Assembly (NCBI GenBank): GCA_947258405.1
Contig: CAMYIE010000005.1
Coordinates: 53,388-117,387 of the forward strand
DNA from: an uncultured Eudoraea sp.
Lineage (GTDB): Bacteria; Bacteroidota; Bacteroidia; Flavobacteriales; Flavobacteriaceae
Length of the DNA: 64,000 nucleotides
Reading direction: 5' to 3'
This document shows positions 26,057-35,045 of this stretch, in pieces. Below the pieces are notes generated by a model. That model saw nothing but the letters and a program-made list of their open reading frames with translations. It was not told where the DNA came from and did no database searches. The first letter of the stretch is position 1. Each line of letters starts with the position of its first letter. The position numbers and the translations under genes are program-made.

Positions 26057-27940
26057 ATGTCTAAATTCTTTGCCCATCTTAAAGGTGACCTATTTGGTGG
26101 GATAACCGCCGGGATTGTAGCGCTTCCCCTGGCTTTGGCATTTGGCGTTAGTTCGGGTCTTGGGCCAAGTGCCGGTCTTTATGGCGCCATTTTCATCAGT
26201 TTCTTTGCAGCTATTTTCGGAGGAACCAATACACAGATCTCGGGGCCAACAGCGCCCATGACCGCTGTGAGTATGGTGATCATCGCAGGGATAATTGCCC
26301 AGTACGACGGCAGTATTGAAAAGGCCTTGCCGGCCATACTGACAGTTTTCCTCCTGGCCGGCCTGATGCAGATTGGCCTGGGGCTAATGGGAATTGGGCG
26401 TTATATCCGATATATCCCCTATCCTGTGGTTTCAGGTTTTATGACGGCCATTGGATTAATTATAATTATCACACAGATTATGCCGGCTATCGGCTATTAC
26501 CCTAAAGAAGATGAGAATTGGGTGCTGCCCTTCAAACCGGAAGCGGAGGAACTCATTCTTGAGAATATCCTGATAGAAGAAGCCGGTGAAGGAATTTTGG
26601 TGCTGGAGGATTTCGAAGAGACCATTGAAAGGGCAGAAGAAGTAACAGATGAGACGATCTTGGAAGAGGCCAGGACTCTTGCGGCCAAAGAAGCTTCCGG
26701 GGTTATGGGAGCGCTTAAAGTACTACCTCGTGCCGTAAAAAATATCAGTTGGCTGGAACTCATATTAACCCTGACGACCATTGTAATCATCTATGGCTTC
26801 AAACGGATCACCACTACTGTGCCGAGCACACTGGTAGCCCTGGTCATAGTCTCGGGCTTTGCTTATGGTTTCGGACTGGATTACAGGACGATCGCCAAAA
26901 TACCCGAAGGCTTTCCTATACCCAATTGGGAGATCTTTAGCTCTTTTAGGCCAGCTACGATCACACCTTATATTTTTACCGCATTGACATTAGCTTTATT
27001 GGGAGCTATTGATTCCCTGCTGACATCAGTCGTAGCCGATAACATGACGAAAACCAAGCACAAGCCCAATAAGGAGTTAGTAGGACAGGGAATCGGCAAC
27101 AGTATAGCGGCTGTTTTCGGGGGCCTGCCTGGTGCGGGGGCAACCATTCGTACTGTTGTAAATATCAATTCGGGTGGTAAAACCAGATTGTCAGGTATGA
27201 TATCCGGGTTACTGCTATTGCTCATCCTTCTGGCCATGGGTCCCATAGCCTCACAAATCCCCGCTGCTGTATTGGCCGGGATACTCATTACTGTAGGAGT
27301 GGCTGTTATGGACTATAAAGGGCTACGCGCCATCCCCAGCTTACCCAAGGATATCGCCATAGGGCCGCTAAAGCTAAGCTCCGAAGTATTGGTCATGTTG
27401 GTCGTACTCGTACTTTCCACATTCTGGAACCTGGTCTATGCAGTTGGTATCGGGCTTGTGATCGCCTCTTTGATGTTTATGAAAAAGATCGGGGATCTTA
27501 CCGCGAAAAGATCAGACGTAAAGACACTCAAATCGGAAAAGGCCTGGGCAGATGAAAAAGACTTCCCACGGTCTTTAAAAGATGAAGTATTTATTAAACA
27601 CATTAAAGGGCCTCTCTTTTTTGGTACTACGAGTGAATTCCAGGCATTGGCCGAGCAAATCCCAGACAATGCACGTGCGGTGATCATCCGCCTGGGGCGT
27701 ATGCAGTATATGGATCAAAGTGGGCTCTATGCTATGGAGGAAGTCTTATTGGCGCTGCAGAGGAAAAAGGTCATGGCCTTGCTCACCGGGGTTCTCGACC
27801 AGCCCATGTATATGATGGAACGTATCGATATCATCCCCGATTTGGTCCCCAGAGAGCATATTTTTGAAAACTTTAAAGATTGTGTAAAATGGCTACGCAG
27901 TTATCACTACGAAGAAGACATACGGCAAGTGGGCAATTAA
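26057..27940 (+). CDS. SulP family anion transporter with STAS domain
   Basis: This 627-residue SulP protein belongs to a different branch from the one at 22857. The core has GGTNTQISGPTAPMTAVSMV, PSAGLYGAI and RYIPYPVVSGFMTAIG, typical of SulP. Between helices, residues about 148-230 form a long Glu-rich insert (for example EEAGEGILVLEDFEETIERA). A STAS domain fills residues about 510-615 (GPLFFGTTSEFQALAEQ, RLGRMQYMDQSGLYAMEE). The BicA-type bicarbonate transporters share this architecture. It is preceded by the carbonic anhydrase terminator, so it has its own promoter or depends on read-through. Confidence 0.93.
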   Translation: MSKFFAHLKGDLFGGITAGIVALPLALAFGVSSGLGPSAGLYGAIFISFFAAIFGGTNTQISGPTAPMTAVSMVIIAGIIAQYDGSIEKALPAILTVFLLAGLMQIGLGLMGIGRYIRYIPYPVVSGFMTAIGLIIIITQIMPAIGYYPKEDENWVLPFKPEAEELILENILIEEAGEGILVLEDFEETIERAEEVTDETILEEARTLAAKEASGVMGALKVLPRAVKNISWLELILTLTTIVIIYGFKRITTTVPSTLVALVIVSGFAYGFGLDYRTIAKIPEGFPIPNWEIFSSFRPATITPYIFTALTLALLGAIDSLLTSVVADNMTKTKHKPNKELVGQGIGNSIAAVFGGLPGAGATIRTVVNINSGGKTRLSGMISGLLLLLILLAMGPIASQIPAAVLAGILITVGVAVMDYKGLRAIPSLPKDIAIGPLKLSSEVLVMLVVLVLSTFWNLVYAVGIGLVIASLMFMKKIGDLTAKRSDVKTLKSEKAWADEKDFPRSLKDEVFIKHIKGPLFFGTTSEFQALAEQIPDNARAVIIRLGRMQYMDQSGLYAMEEVLLALQRKKVMALLTGVLDQPMYMMERIDIIPDLVPREHIFENFKDCVKWLRSYHYEEDIRQVGN

Positions 27941-27975
27941 AGCTCATTTTCACTATTTAGATGCTTAAATATTTT

Positions 27976-28012
27976 AAATTTGTTGCTGGCTGACTCAAGC
28001 CGGAACAAATTT
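27976..28012. repeat. Inverted repeat between SulP and pheS
   Basis: AAATTTGTT (27976-27984) pairs with AACAAATTT (28004-28012); inside, CTGGC (27986-27990) pairs with GCCGG (27999-28003, one G-T pair), with one bulged G and an 8-base loop. That is a 14-base-pair hairpin in the 98-base gap. No T-run follows on either strand, so it is not a classical terminator. TAAATTTG at 27975-27982, inside the left arm, also matches the TAnnTTTG promoter box. An operator for pheS or a transcript-end structure is possible. Confidence 0.45.
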
Positions 28013-28038
28013 GCTTACGGGCTACAATAGGACCATCG

Positions 28039-29058
28039 ATGATCGATCAACTAAAAAAGCATATCGCAGAAGTAGAAGGATTTAATACTCAGGATCCGAA
28101 AGAAGTAGAAGCTTTTCGTATAAAATACCTGGGCAAAAAAGGGTTGCTGAACCATTTTTTTGCTGAATTCAAAAGCATTCCCAACGACCAGAAAAAAGAG
28201 TTCGGGCAAACGATCAATCTCCTAAAATCGACGACGACGGAAAAGGTGAACAGTCTTATCTCTTCCCTGAATGCAGATAAAGATAGAACAGCTCGTTTTG
28301 GTGATCTTACCAGACCAGCAGAACCTATGGATCTGGGCGCCCGTCATCCAATATCTATTGTAAAAAACCGGATAATCGATATCTTTTCACGTATTGGCTT
28401 TAATGTATCTGAAGGTCCTGAAATAGAAGACGACTGGCATAATTTTACCGCTCTTAATCTTCCTGAGTACCACCCGGCAAGGGATATGCAGGACACTTTT
28501 TTTGTTCAGACCGATCCGGATATCTTGTTGCGGACTCATACTTCATCTGTTCAGGTTCGCTATATGGAGAATAATAAACCTCCTATCCGTACTATTTCCC
28601 CTGGTCGGGTATATCGTAACGAGGCCATTTCCGCAAGGTCACATTGTTTTTTCCATCAGGTAGAAGGGCTATATGTAGACAGGGATGTCTCCTTTGCCGA
28701 TTTAAAACAAACCCTCCAATTTTTTACTACCGAACTTTTTGGCAAGTCCAAGATCAGATTGAGGCCTTCTTATTTTCCCTTCACTGAACCCAGTGCGGAG
28801 GTAGATGTTTACTGGGGGCTGGAAACGGAAACGGATTATCGTATGACCAAGGGAACCGGCTGGCTGGAAATCATGGGCTGTGGGATGGTCGACCCAAATG
28901 TCCTTGATAATTGCGGTATCGATTCCAAAGAGTATTCCGGATTTGCATTTGGTCTCGGGATCGACAGGATTGCTTTACTGCTCTACCAGATCTCAGATAT
29001 CAGGATGTTTAGCGAAAATGATCTGAGGTTCCTTGAACAATTCAAAAGTGCCTTTTAA
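28039..29058 (+). CDS. pheS: Phenylalanine-tRNA ligase alpha subunit
   Basis: The 339-residue subunit of the heterotetrameric class II synthetase attaches phenylalanine to its tRNA. An N-terminal coiled coil (about 1-90) precedes the catalytic domain with class II motifs: [20 protein letters not shown] (motif 2) and [13 protein letters not shown] (motif 3). Length is normal. The beta subunit gene (pheT) is not adjacent, as is common in Bacteroidota. It converges with the lipoprotein gene at 29088-29579; the 29-base gap shows no terminator. Confidence 0.97.
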   Translation: MIDQLKKHIAEVEGFNTQDPKEVEAFRIKYLGKKGLLNHFFAEFKSIPNDQKKEFGQTINLLKSTTTEKVNSLISSLNADKDRTARFGDLTRPAEPMDLGARHPISIVKNRIIDIFSRIGFNVSEGPEIEDDWHNFTALNLPEYHPARDMQDTFFVQTDPDILLRTHTSSVQVRYMENNKPPIRTISPGRVYRNEAISARSHCFFHQVEGLYVDRDVSFADLKQTLQFFTTELFGKSKIRLRPSYFPFTEPSAEVDVYWGLETETDYRMTKGTGWLEIMGCGMVDPNVLDNCGIDSKEYSGFAFGLGIDRIALLLYQISDIRMFSENDLRFLEQFKSAF

Positions 29059-29087
29059 TTCTCCCTGTCCCCTTCACAATACTAATG

Positions 29088-29579
29088 CTACCTGAGCGGG
29101 AAACCTTTTGCAGCCCACCATGGATGGATCTCAATTTCCAGAATGCCGAGTTGTACCAGCGGATCCAGATTGGCCAGGGAGTCTGCTATCTCCTGGGTAG
29201 TAGTATTATAAATGGTAATCCCCCTAATTTCACCATTATCTCCAAAGGGGCCGGAAATATCTGCAAATCCCAATTCATACATTCTTGATAGATGCGCAAG
29301 ATGTAATCCCTGTAAGCTATCGGCTTCTTCTTTAGTTTTAGATTTATTGGGGCCACTTTTAAGAAAGGCCATATAATACTGTTGCATAATCACAGTGTCG
29401 CCCGATGTTTCATCTATATAGTTAAAAGTCTGATAGCCTTTGCTTTCCAATTCGCGCAATTGTTCTGCGACACTTGTTTCTGAAGGTGATTCAGAGGTAT
29501 TCTGTGGTTTATCTTTTTGGCCACAAGACAAGATCCCTGATATTAATACTACTAATAGTGTTACTTTTATGTATTCCAT
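29088..29579 (-). CDS. YciI-like lipoprotein
   Basis: The first 19 residues are a lipoprotein signal with lipobox ILSC (lipidated Cys19). After a Ser/Glu-rich linker, residues about 60-163 look like a YciI-type fold (YMAFLKSGPNKSK, LQGLHLAHLSRMYELGF, and a final strand GILEIEIHPWW). YciI proteins are small alpha+beta proteins of unknown function, usually cytoplasmic; a lipidated version is a common Bacteroidota variant. Its start overlaps the 3' end of the CYTH gene by 13 bases, so the two are co-transcribed. Confidence 0.8.
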   Translation of the reverse strand: MEYIKVTLLVVLISGILSCGQKDKPQNTSESPSETSVAEQLRELESKGYQTFNYIDETSGDTVIMQQYYMAFLKSGPNKSKTKEEADSLQGLHLAHLSRMYELGFADISGPFGDNGEIRGITIYNTTTQEIADSLANLDPLVQLGILEIEIHPWWAAKGFPLR

Positions 29580-30037
29580 TTTAAATAAGGTGTTTTACTG
29601 AGTTGGGAGTTGTAATATTTTGGATCTCCGGTAACCTCTTCTCCAAGCCAGAGAGGCGGTATAATTTCTTCTTCCTTTGCGTCTAATTCAACTTCAGCAA
29701 TGACAAGACCATCGTTTTCACCCAGGAATTCATCGACCTCAAAAACATGATTCCCGGACTTTACCAAATACCTGGTTTTTTCAACAAGGGTTTCATTACA
29801 TATTTTTAGCATCTCACGGGCATCTTCCAGATTAATTGGATATTCCCACTCCATTCTACTGGTGCCGCTTTTATCAGTTCTTCCTTTAACAGTAAGGTAC
29901 CCCTTGTCTTCTTTGATGCGGATACGGATCGTTCTTTCCGGATCAGTACTTAAAAACCCTTGTATAATCAGATTTTTGGCATATGCTGCTTTCCGATACT
30001 CGTCTGATATCACCAAAAACTTACGTTCAATTTCCAT
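29567..30037 (-). CDS. CYTH domain protein (triphosphate-tunnel hydrolase-like)
   Basis: The start at 30037 gives MEIERKFLVIS, the canonical CYTH opening with the ExExK motif; an upstream ATG at 30049 is possible, but longer in-frame extensions have no homology. The 156-residue protein has RTIRIRIKEDKGYLTVKG, EWEYPI and EVDEF in the expected order, giving the acidic and basic residues that line the triphosphate tunnel. Bacterial family members hydrolyse inorganic triphosphate; whether this one does is not shown. Divergent from dinB. Confidence 0.93.
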   Translation of the reverse strand: MEIERKFLVISDEYRKAAYAKNLIIQGFLSTDPERTIRIRIKEDKGYLTVKGRTDKSGTSRMEWEYPINLEDAREMLKICNETLVEKTRYLVKSGNHVFEVDEFLGENDGLVIAEVELDAKEEEIIPPLWLGEEVTGDPKYYNSQLSKTPYLKWNT

Positions 30038-30094
30038 GTCCGATGTCATCTCATGAAGTTTATGAGGGATCTTAAATATACCGTAATTTTGAAT

Positions 30095-31192
30095 ATGACC
30101 CCGCAATTCCCAATACGCAAGATCATCCATGTTGATATGGATGCATTCTACGCCTCGGTAGAACAACTCGATAATCCTGATCTTAGGGGTAAACCCGTAG
30201 CTGTGGGAGGTGGCTCTAAAAGAGGTGTGGTATCTGCTGCCAGCTATGAGGCCAGGGAATATGGGGTTCGAAGCGCGATGAGTGGGGTTTTGGCTAGGCT
30301 GCAATGTCCTCAACTTATTTTTGTAAAACCCCGTTTTGATCGCTACAAAGAAATTTCAAAACAAATACGGGAAATCTTTTTCGATTATACCGATCTGGTA
30401 GAACCCCTTTCACTCGATGAGGCATATCTCGATGTTACGGAGAACAAGAAAGGTAATCCTTCGGCTACTCTAATCGCAAATGAGATAAGGCGTCGGATAT
30501 TTAATGAATTGGGGTTGTACGCATCGGCGGGGATCTCAGTGAATAAGTTCGTGGCCAAAGTAGCCAGTGACATCAACAAACCCAACGGACAAAAAACTGT
30601 GAATCCTGAAGAAGTTCTCGATTTCCTGGAAGACCTTGATATCAGGAAATTCTATGGCATAGGTAAGGTTACGGCCGAAAAGATGTATAAGCTGGGTATT
30701 TTTACCGGGAAAGATCTTAAATCACGTTCACTAGAATATCTGGATGAACAATTTGGTAAAAGCGGCCAGTATTACTACCATGTAGTTCGGGGTTTCCACA
30801 ATAGTGAAGTTAAGCCACATCGGACACCCAAGTCGGTTGGTGCAGAACGAACTTTCAGCGAAAACCTGAGCAGCGAGATCTTTATGATCGACAAGCTAGA
30901 GTATATAGCTCAGGAACTGGAATCCCGTATGAATAAACCTGGAATAGCAGGTAAAACGGTTACTCTAAAGATCAAATACAGTGATTTCAGTTTGCATACC
31001 CGAAGTAAAACACTCCCCTATTATATTTCAGATAAGGACCTGATTTTAGAGATTGCCAGAGAACTACTCCTGCAGGAATCACTGGAAAACTCTGTTCGCC
31101 TTCTTGGAATTACGCTATCCAATCTGAATACCGAAAAAGTTGAAAAGGAAGAAGAACAGGAAATCACCATTCAGTTGAAATTCGACTTTTAA
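30095..31192 (+). CDS. dinB: DNA polymerase IV
   Basis: This Y-family translesion polymerase is taken from the ATG at 30095 (MTPQFPIRKIIHVDMDAFYA), because the catalytic HVDMDAFYASVE then lies in the first 25 residues as in the family; the in-frame start at 30053 adds 14 unsupported residues. The second metal site is in LSLDEAYLDVT. The little-finger domain is present near residues 240-345. Residues are intact, and the length (365) is normal. It copies past damaged bases with low fidelity. No LexA-type operator could be recognised upstream. Confidence 0.95.
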   Translation: MTPQFPIRKIIHVDMDAFYASVEQLDNPDLRGKPVAVGGGSKRGVVSAASYEAREYGVRSAMSGVLARLQCPQLIFVKPRFDRYKEISKQIREIFFDYTDLVEPLSLDEAYLDVTENKKGNPSATLIANEIRRRIFNELGLYASAGISVNKFVAKVASDINKPNGQKTVNPEEVLDFLEDLDIRKFYGIGKVTAEKMYKLGIFTGKDLKSRSLEYLDEQFGKSGQYYYHVVRGFHNSEVKPHRTPKSVGAERTFSENLSSEIFMIDKLEYIAQELESRMNKPGIAGKTVTLKIKYSDFSLHTRSKTLPYYISDKDLILEIARELLLQESLENSVRLLGITLSNLNTEKVEKEEEQEITIQLKFDF

Positions 31193-31231
31193 ATTCTCCC
31201 AACAGGATTAGTTAAATGTTCTGTTCTGTGC

Positions 31232-32029
31232 TTACTTAAGATTTACCAGCCAGGCACCGTCTTTCATCCATTTGTCATCAAGAGCCTTTAGAAGACCTGA
31301 AAGTTCCAGTGCCTTGATATAGCTCTCTACCAGATTATGGAAGTGAATATCGCCAGGAGGCAGAGCCATCCCTATGGGTTCTATATTTAAAGGGCCATCG
31401 AGGGTAACCAGGTCTTTCCCTTCATTCCGCATTACTGTGATTACACAAATAGGATAATCAGCTACCATGGCATCTGCCTCATCATTAACTACCATAGCAA
31501 TAGCCTCATCGTAATTGCTAGCCCCTTTTATCTGTACTTTTGGCATATTAGCTTTAACAAACGCTTCACTGGTAGATCCCGTCAGACAACTGATACGATA
31601 CTCTGAACTATTGGCTGCTTCACTGCCTTTAAGTTTTTCGATCATCGAGGATTTTGCGAGAATCGACTTGCCCGACACCGTATAAGGACCGGCAAACAAG
31701 AATTCAGCGTTACGGGAAGCCGTAACTGCCATGCCCGACATCACCGCATCGATCTTCCCCGCTTTTAATGCTGGGAGTAATTCAGAAAATGGCATTTCCT
31801 GAACACTCAATTTAACGCCCATACCGTTCGCAATTGCACTGGCTATATCGATCTCGTAGCCCATGAGTTCACCTGAACGGTTTTTCATATGATAAGGTGG
31901 CTGATTTCCCGTTAGTCCTACGCGGAATTCGCCATTCTTAATAATTGACTTAATAGTTTCTTGTGAATTGGCCGGCAATACGAACAACAGTCCGAATACT
32001 ATGGCAATAAGGAAGTGTTTCAGATTCAT
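31232..32029 (-). CDS. Periplasmic amino-acid-type solute-binding protein
   Basis: The signal peptide (residues 1-22, FLIAIVFGLLFVLPANSQ) precedes a two-lobe binding protein of the SBP3 (PBPb) family: FRVGLTGNQPPYHMKNR, GYEIDIASAIANGMGV, ELLPALKAGKIDAVMSGM and ITVMRNEGKDL. It is related to ligand-binding proteins for polar amino acids such as glutamine, or to the ligand domain of receptors. No permease or ATPase gene is nearby, so it may serve a distant transporter or a sensor. The predicted mature protein has about 243 residues. Confidence 0.9.
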   Translation of the reverse strand: MNLKHFLIAIVFGLLFVLPANSQETIKSIIKNGEFRVGLTGNQPPYHMKNRSGELMGYEIDIASAIANGMGVKLSVQEMPFSELLPALKAGKIDAVMSGMAVTASRNAEFLFAGPYTVSGKSILAKSSMIEKLKGSEAANSSEYRISCLTGSTSEAFVKANMPKVQIKGASNYDEAIAMVVNDEADAMVADYPICVITVMRNEGKDLVTLDGPLNIEPIGMALPPGDIHFHNLVESYIKALELSGLLKALDDKWMKDGAWLVNLK

Positions 32030-32287
32030 GATTTTTTAAATTGAATTGATTTTGTGAGAAAGATTGTCAAGATACCATATTTCTTTTAGCCGACAACTCT
32101 AAGCATAAAGCTCTTAAACCGAAAATCCTCCAAAAGTGTTGATTTCAAATCCGGTGAACTTATATCTCGACAGCTCCATTGGCACTGCCACAGGAATGTC
32201 GATTGGTACCTCTAGTGTTCAACAGTACGAAAAAAGCAAGGGTTCTAACAGCGAACAATATTGACCGGTGCTTCAGACTTGAATGCT

Positions 32288-33730
32288 TTAGAAACTACAA
32301 GTCTCGATCTCGGTAACCCTTAGCGTATTCACCATCCCTTTAGATTTAATGGGCATGGCAGCAAGGCTTATCAGCATATCACCTACATCGAGAAACCCCT
32401 TTTTACAGGCAATGGCATTTACATCTTCAATTGTTTCATCGGTAGAAACAAACCTATCGTAATAAAAAGTCTTCACTCCCCAGAGCAAATTCAGTTGAGT
32501 TAGAATTCTTCTATTCGAGGTAAAGACAAGAATATGGGCTCTTGGTCTCCAGGCAGAAATCTGAAACGCAGTATAGCCACTGTTAGTTAGAGTGGAAATT
32601 GCTTTGGCTTTGATTTCATTGGCCATAATTGCAGCATGGTAGCAAACAGATTTTGTGATATACCTTTTAGTACGAATATGTGGTGGTTCCTGAGGAACGG
32701 TGATCAGTTCGGAGCTCTCTACACTATGAAGTATACTCGCCATTTTTTGGATTACTTCTATAGGATAATTCCCTACAGAGGTTTCACCAGATAGCATTAC
32801 CGCATCTGCGCCATCCATTACAGAGTTTGCCACATCGTTCACCTCTGCCCTGGTTGGGGTTAGGCTTGTAATCATAGTCTCCATCATCTGTGTTGCAATA
32901 ATCACCGGAACCCTCGCTCGTTTAGCTCTCAGTACCAGCTTTTTCTGAATTAATGGAACCTCCTGGGCCGGAACCTCAACACCGAGATCACCTCTGGCGA
33001 CCATTATCCCATCACAGTACGAGACAATCTTATCTATATTCTTTACCGCTTCCGGTTTCTCAATTTTAGCTATAATCGGGATCTTGTATTCACCATGTTC
33101 ACGGATAATATTCTGCAGATCGATTAAATCCTGGCTATAACGAACAAAAGAAAGAGCTATCCAGTCCACATCAAGCGATATTGCAAATTTGGCGTCTTCT
33201 ACATCCTTTGCGGTGAGTGCAGGCAATGAGATATTTGTGTTCGGTAAATTCACTCCTTTTTTAGATTTTAAGGGACCCCCCTGTAAAACCTTAGCCTTAA
33301 CTTCATTTTCGTTATTAGTAGAGATTACTTCGAATATAAGTTTCCCATCATCGAGCAGTATTTTTTCTCCGGGATTCACATCTCGGGGAAACTCACTGTA
33401 ATTCATATATACCCGTTCCGCGTTACCTTCAAATGGTTCGCCGGTTACAAAGGTGATCTCATCTCCAGGCTCAACAATCACTTCTCCAGACATGACACCC
33501 ACACGAAGTTTCGGACCTTGTAAGTCGGCCAGGATCGCAGTAAAAGTGCCTAATTCTTCGTCGAGCTTCCTGATCATGGCTACTCGTTCCCTGACATCCT
33601 GATAATCGGCATGTGAAAAATTGATGCGAAACACATCGACCCCTGCATTGATCATCTCTTCTATGATTTGCTTCTTACTGGTTGCTGGTCCCAGGGTAGC
33701 CACTATCTTCGTCTTTTTAATGCCCTGCAT
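32288..33730 (-). CDS. pyk: Pyruvate kinase
   Basis: This 480-residue glycolytic enzyme makes pyruvate and ATP from phosphoenolpyruvate and ADP. Visible signatures are RINFSHADYQ at residues 33-42, the metal-site motif KIEKPEAVKNIDKI near 222, and MVARGDLGVEVPAQ. The regulatory C-terminal domain is present through the last 120 residues. It follows the IPExxxVDY gene by 4 bases, an arrangement common in Flavobacteriaceae. No terminator is clear before the solute-binding protein gene. Confidence 0.97.
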   Translation of the reverse strand: MQGIKKTKIVATLGPATSKKQIIEEMINAGVDVFRINFSHADYQDVRERVAMIRKLDEELGTFTAILADLQGPKLRVGVMSGEVIVEPGDEITFVTGEPFEGNAERVYMNYSEFPRDVNPGEKILLDDGKLIFEVISTNNENEVKAKVLQGGPLKSKKGVNLPNTNISLPALTAKDVEDAKFAISLDVDWIALSFVRYSQDLIDLQNIIREHGEYKIPIIAKIEKPEAVKNIDKIVSYCDGIMVARGDLGVEVPAQEVPLIQKKLVLRAKRARVPVIIATQMMETMITSLTPTRAEVNDVANSVMDGADAVMLSGETSVGNYPIEVIQKMASILHSVESSELITVPQEPPHIRTKRYITKSVCYHAAIMANEIKAKAISTLTNSGYTAFQISAWRPRAHILVFTSNRRILTQLNLLWGVKTFYYDRFVSTDETIEDVNAIACKKGFLDVGDMLISLAAMPIKSKGMVNTLRVTEIETCSF

Positions 33731-33734
33731 TCAC

Positions 33735-34205
33735 TTAAAAAATTAAGTTGTGTTTAGATTTTAGTCTTTCTGTATCTACTGTATAGGCTGTGATGATTTT
33801 TGGAACGGACAATATGCCGCGGATCACTTCCTCTTCCAGATACTCATCTCCTTGTTCAATTTTCAGTAAATAATCTACTTCTTTATGCTCCGGCACCAAA
33901 TGGTGTACTGTTTGAAAAAGTTCGTTCTGAAAAAGATCTGCTTGTTTGGGCTCCTCCACTCCTATACTATTGTTGGTAAATAATGTCCAGTATCGGTCGT
34001 TGATCTTGTCCTTCCACTCGAATACCGGAAAACAACCTTGATCTTTGATCTCCAGGTCTTCTCCTGTTCTTCTCAGCAATAATTTCAATCGATGGTTAAG
34101 CCAATAGACCATGGCATGATCTTCTAAACTAGAATGAAGTGCTATCAACACAAATTCTTCTACACAAAGATCCTCGCTGATTCTATATGTATTAACCGAA
34201 CTCAT
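33735..34205 (-). CDS. IPExxxVDY family protein
   Basis: A 156-residue cytoplasmic protein whose C-terminal half holds the family motif in the form VPEHKEVDYLLKIE. The family is restricted to Bacteroidota, has no known function, and is typically located beside pyruvate kinase and RNase III, as here. The sequence has a basic first half (MVYWLNHRLKLLLRRTG) and an acidic second half. It lies 82 bases downstream of rnc on the same strand. Confidence 0.88.
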   Translation of the reverse strand: MSSVNTYRISEDLCVEEFVLIALHSSLEDHAMVYWLNHRLKLLLRRTGEDLEIKDQGCFPVFEWKDKINDRYWTLFTNNSIGVEEPKQADLFQNELFQTVHHLVPEHKEVDYLLKIEQGDEYLEEEVIRGILSVPKIITAYTVDTERLKSKHNLIF

Positions 34206-34287
34206 TGTTCGCGCGTAAAGATAGGACTAAATAGGAAATTGGCCTATTAATGAGTTTTTTGATGTATTAGGTAATACTACGAAAACG

Positions 34288-35037
34288 TTAGAGTTGTGGA
34301 GAATGATTTTCCATTTTGTTCTGCAAGGCAAAGAACGCCCTTTTAGAAGCTTTTTCTTCGGCTTTTTTCTTTGAGGTAGCCCTTGCTTTAGCCATTACCC
34401 TGTCTCCTATAGATAGTTTAACCGCAAAGTGTTTCAAAGGATCATTTCCGGTATCTTCATAGACCTTGTAATTAAACTCCTTTTTCTGTTTCTGGCACCA
34501 CTCGATCACCAGGCTTTTATAACTGATAACCTTTCCCTCCAGTTGCTCAATATCAACATAAGGTCCAATTACTCTTTCACTGATAAACTTTTCGCAATAC
34601 TTATATCCCCGGTCTAAGTAGATGGCACCAACAAGCGCTTCGAAAACATTACCGTGGATATTATCTCCAAAATGGGTTTTTGGGATACGGCTTTCGACAT
34701 AACTGATAAGGTCCAGGTCTTTCCCGAGTTCATTCAGATGCTTGCGGCTTACAATCTTGGAACGCATCTTTGTAAGATACCCTTCATCTCCGGCCGGCAC
34801 CTCGTTGTATAGATGTTTCGAAATAATAGTTCCAAGCATAGCATCACCTAAAAATTCCAGCCTCTCATAATTCAAAGGATTCCCGTGCTTATCCTTTTTA
34901 TTTAGTGAACGATGAAGAAAAGCCTTTTTATAAATGCTTAACTTTTTAGGTTTAAACCCAAGAATTCTGGTGATTCCCAAAAAAAAATCCCCATCCTTTT
35001 TGGAATGGGAATTGAATATATTGGCGGGAAAGTTCAT
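34288..35037 (-). CDS. rnc: Ribonuclease III
   Basis: The 249-residue endonuclease cleaves double-stranded RNA in rRNA maturation and mRNA regulation. The nuclease domain shows NYERLEFLGDAMLG (RNase III signature with catalytic Glu and Asp near residues 60-65) and HGNVFEALVGAIYLDRG. A double-stranded RNA binding domain ends the protein (GNDPLKHFAVKLSIGDR and KKKAEEKASKRAFFALQ). It starts 8 bases after the fabF stop, in the conserved acpP-fabF-rnc order. Confidence 0.97.
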   Translation of the reverse strand: MNFPANIFNSHSKKDGDFFLGITRILGFKPKKLSIYKKAFLHRSLNKKDKHGNPLNYERLEFLGDAMLGTIISKHLYNEVPAGDEGYLTKMRSKIVSRKHLNELGKDLDLISYVESRIPKTHFGDNIHGNVFEALVGAIYLDRGYKYCEKFISERVIGPYVDIEQLEGKVISYKSLVIEWCQKQKKEFNYKVYEDTGNDPLKHFAVKLSIGDRVMAKARATSKKKAEEKASKRAFFALQNKMENHSPQL

Positions 35038-35045
35038 CTCGTAGT

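Noticed and set aside
30053..30094. Upstream extension of dinB
   Set aside because: The 14 added residues are not part of the Y-family polymerase start; HVDMDAFYA is expected near residue 13.
30038..30313. Long N-terminal extension of the CYTH protein
   Set aside because: It overlaps divergent dinB and has no homology; MEIERKF is the canonical start.
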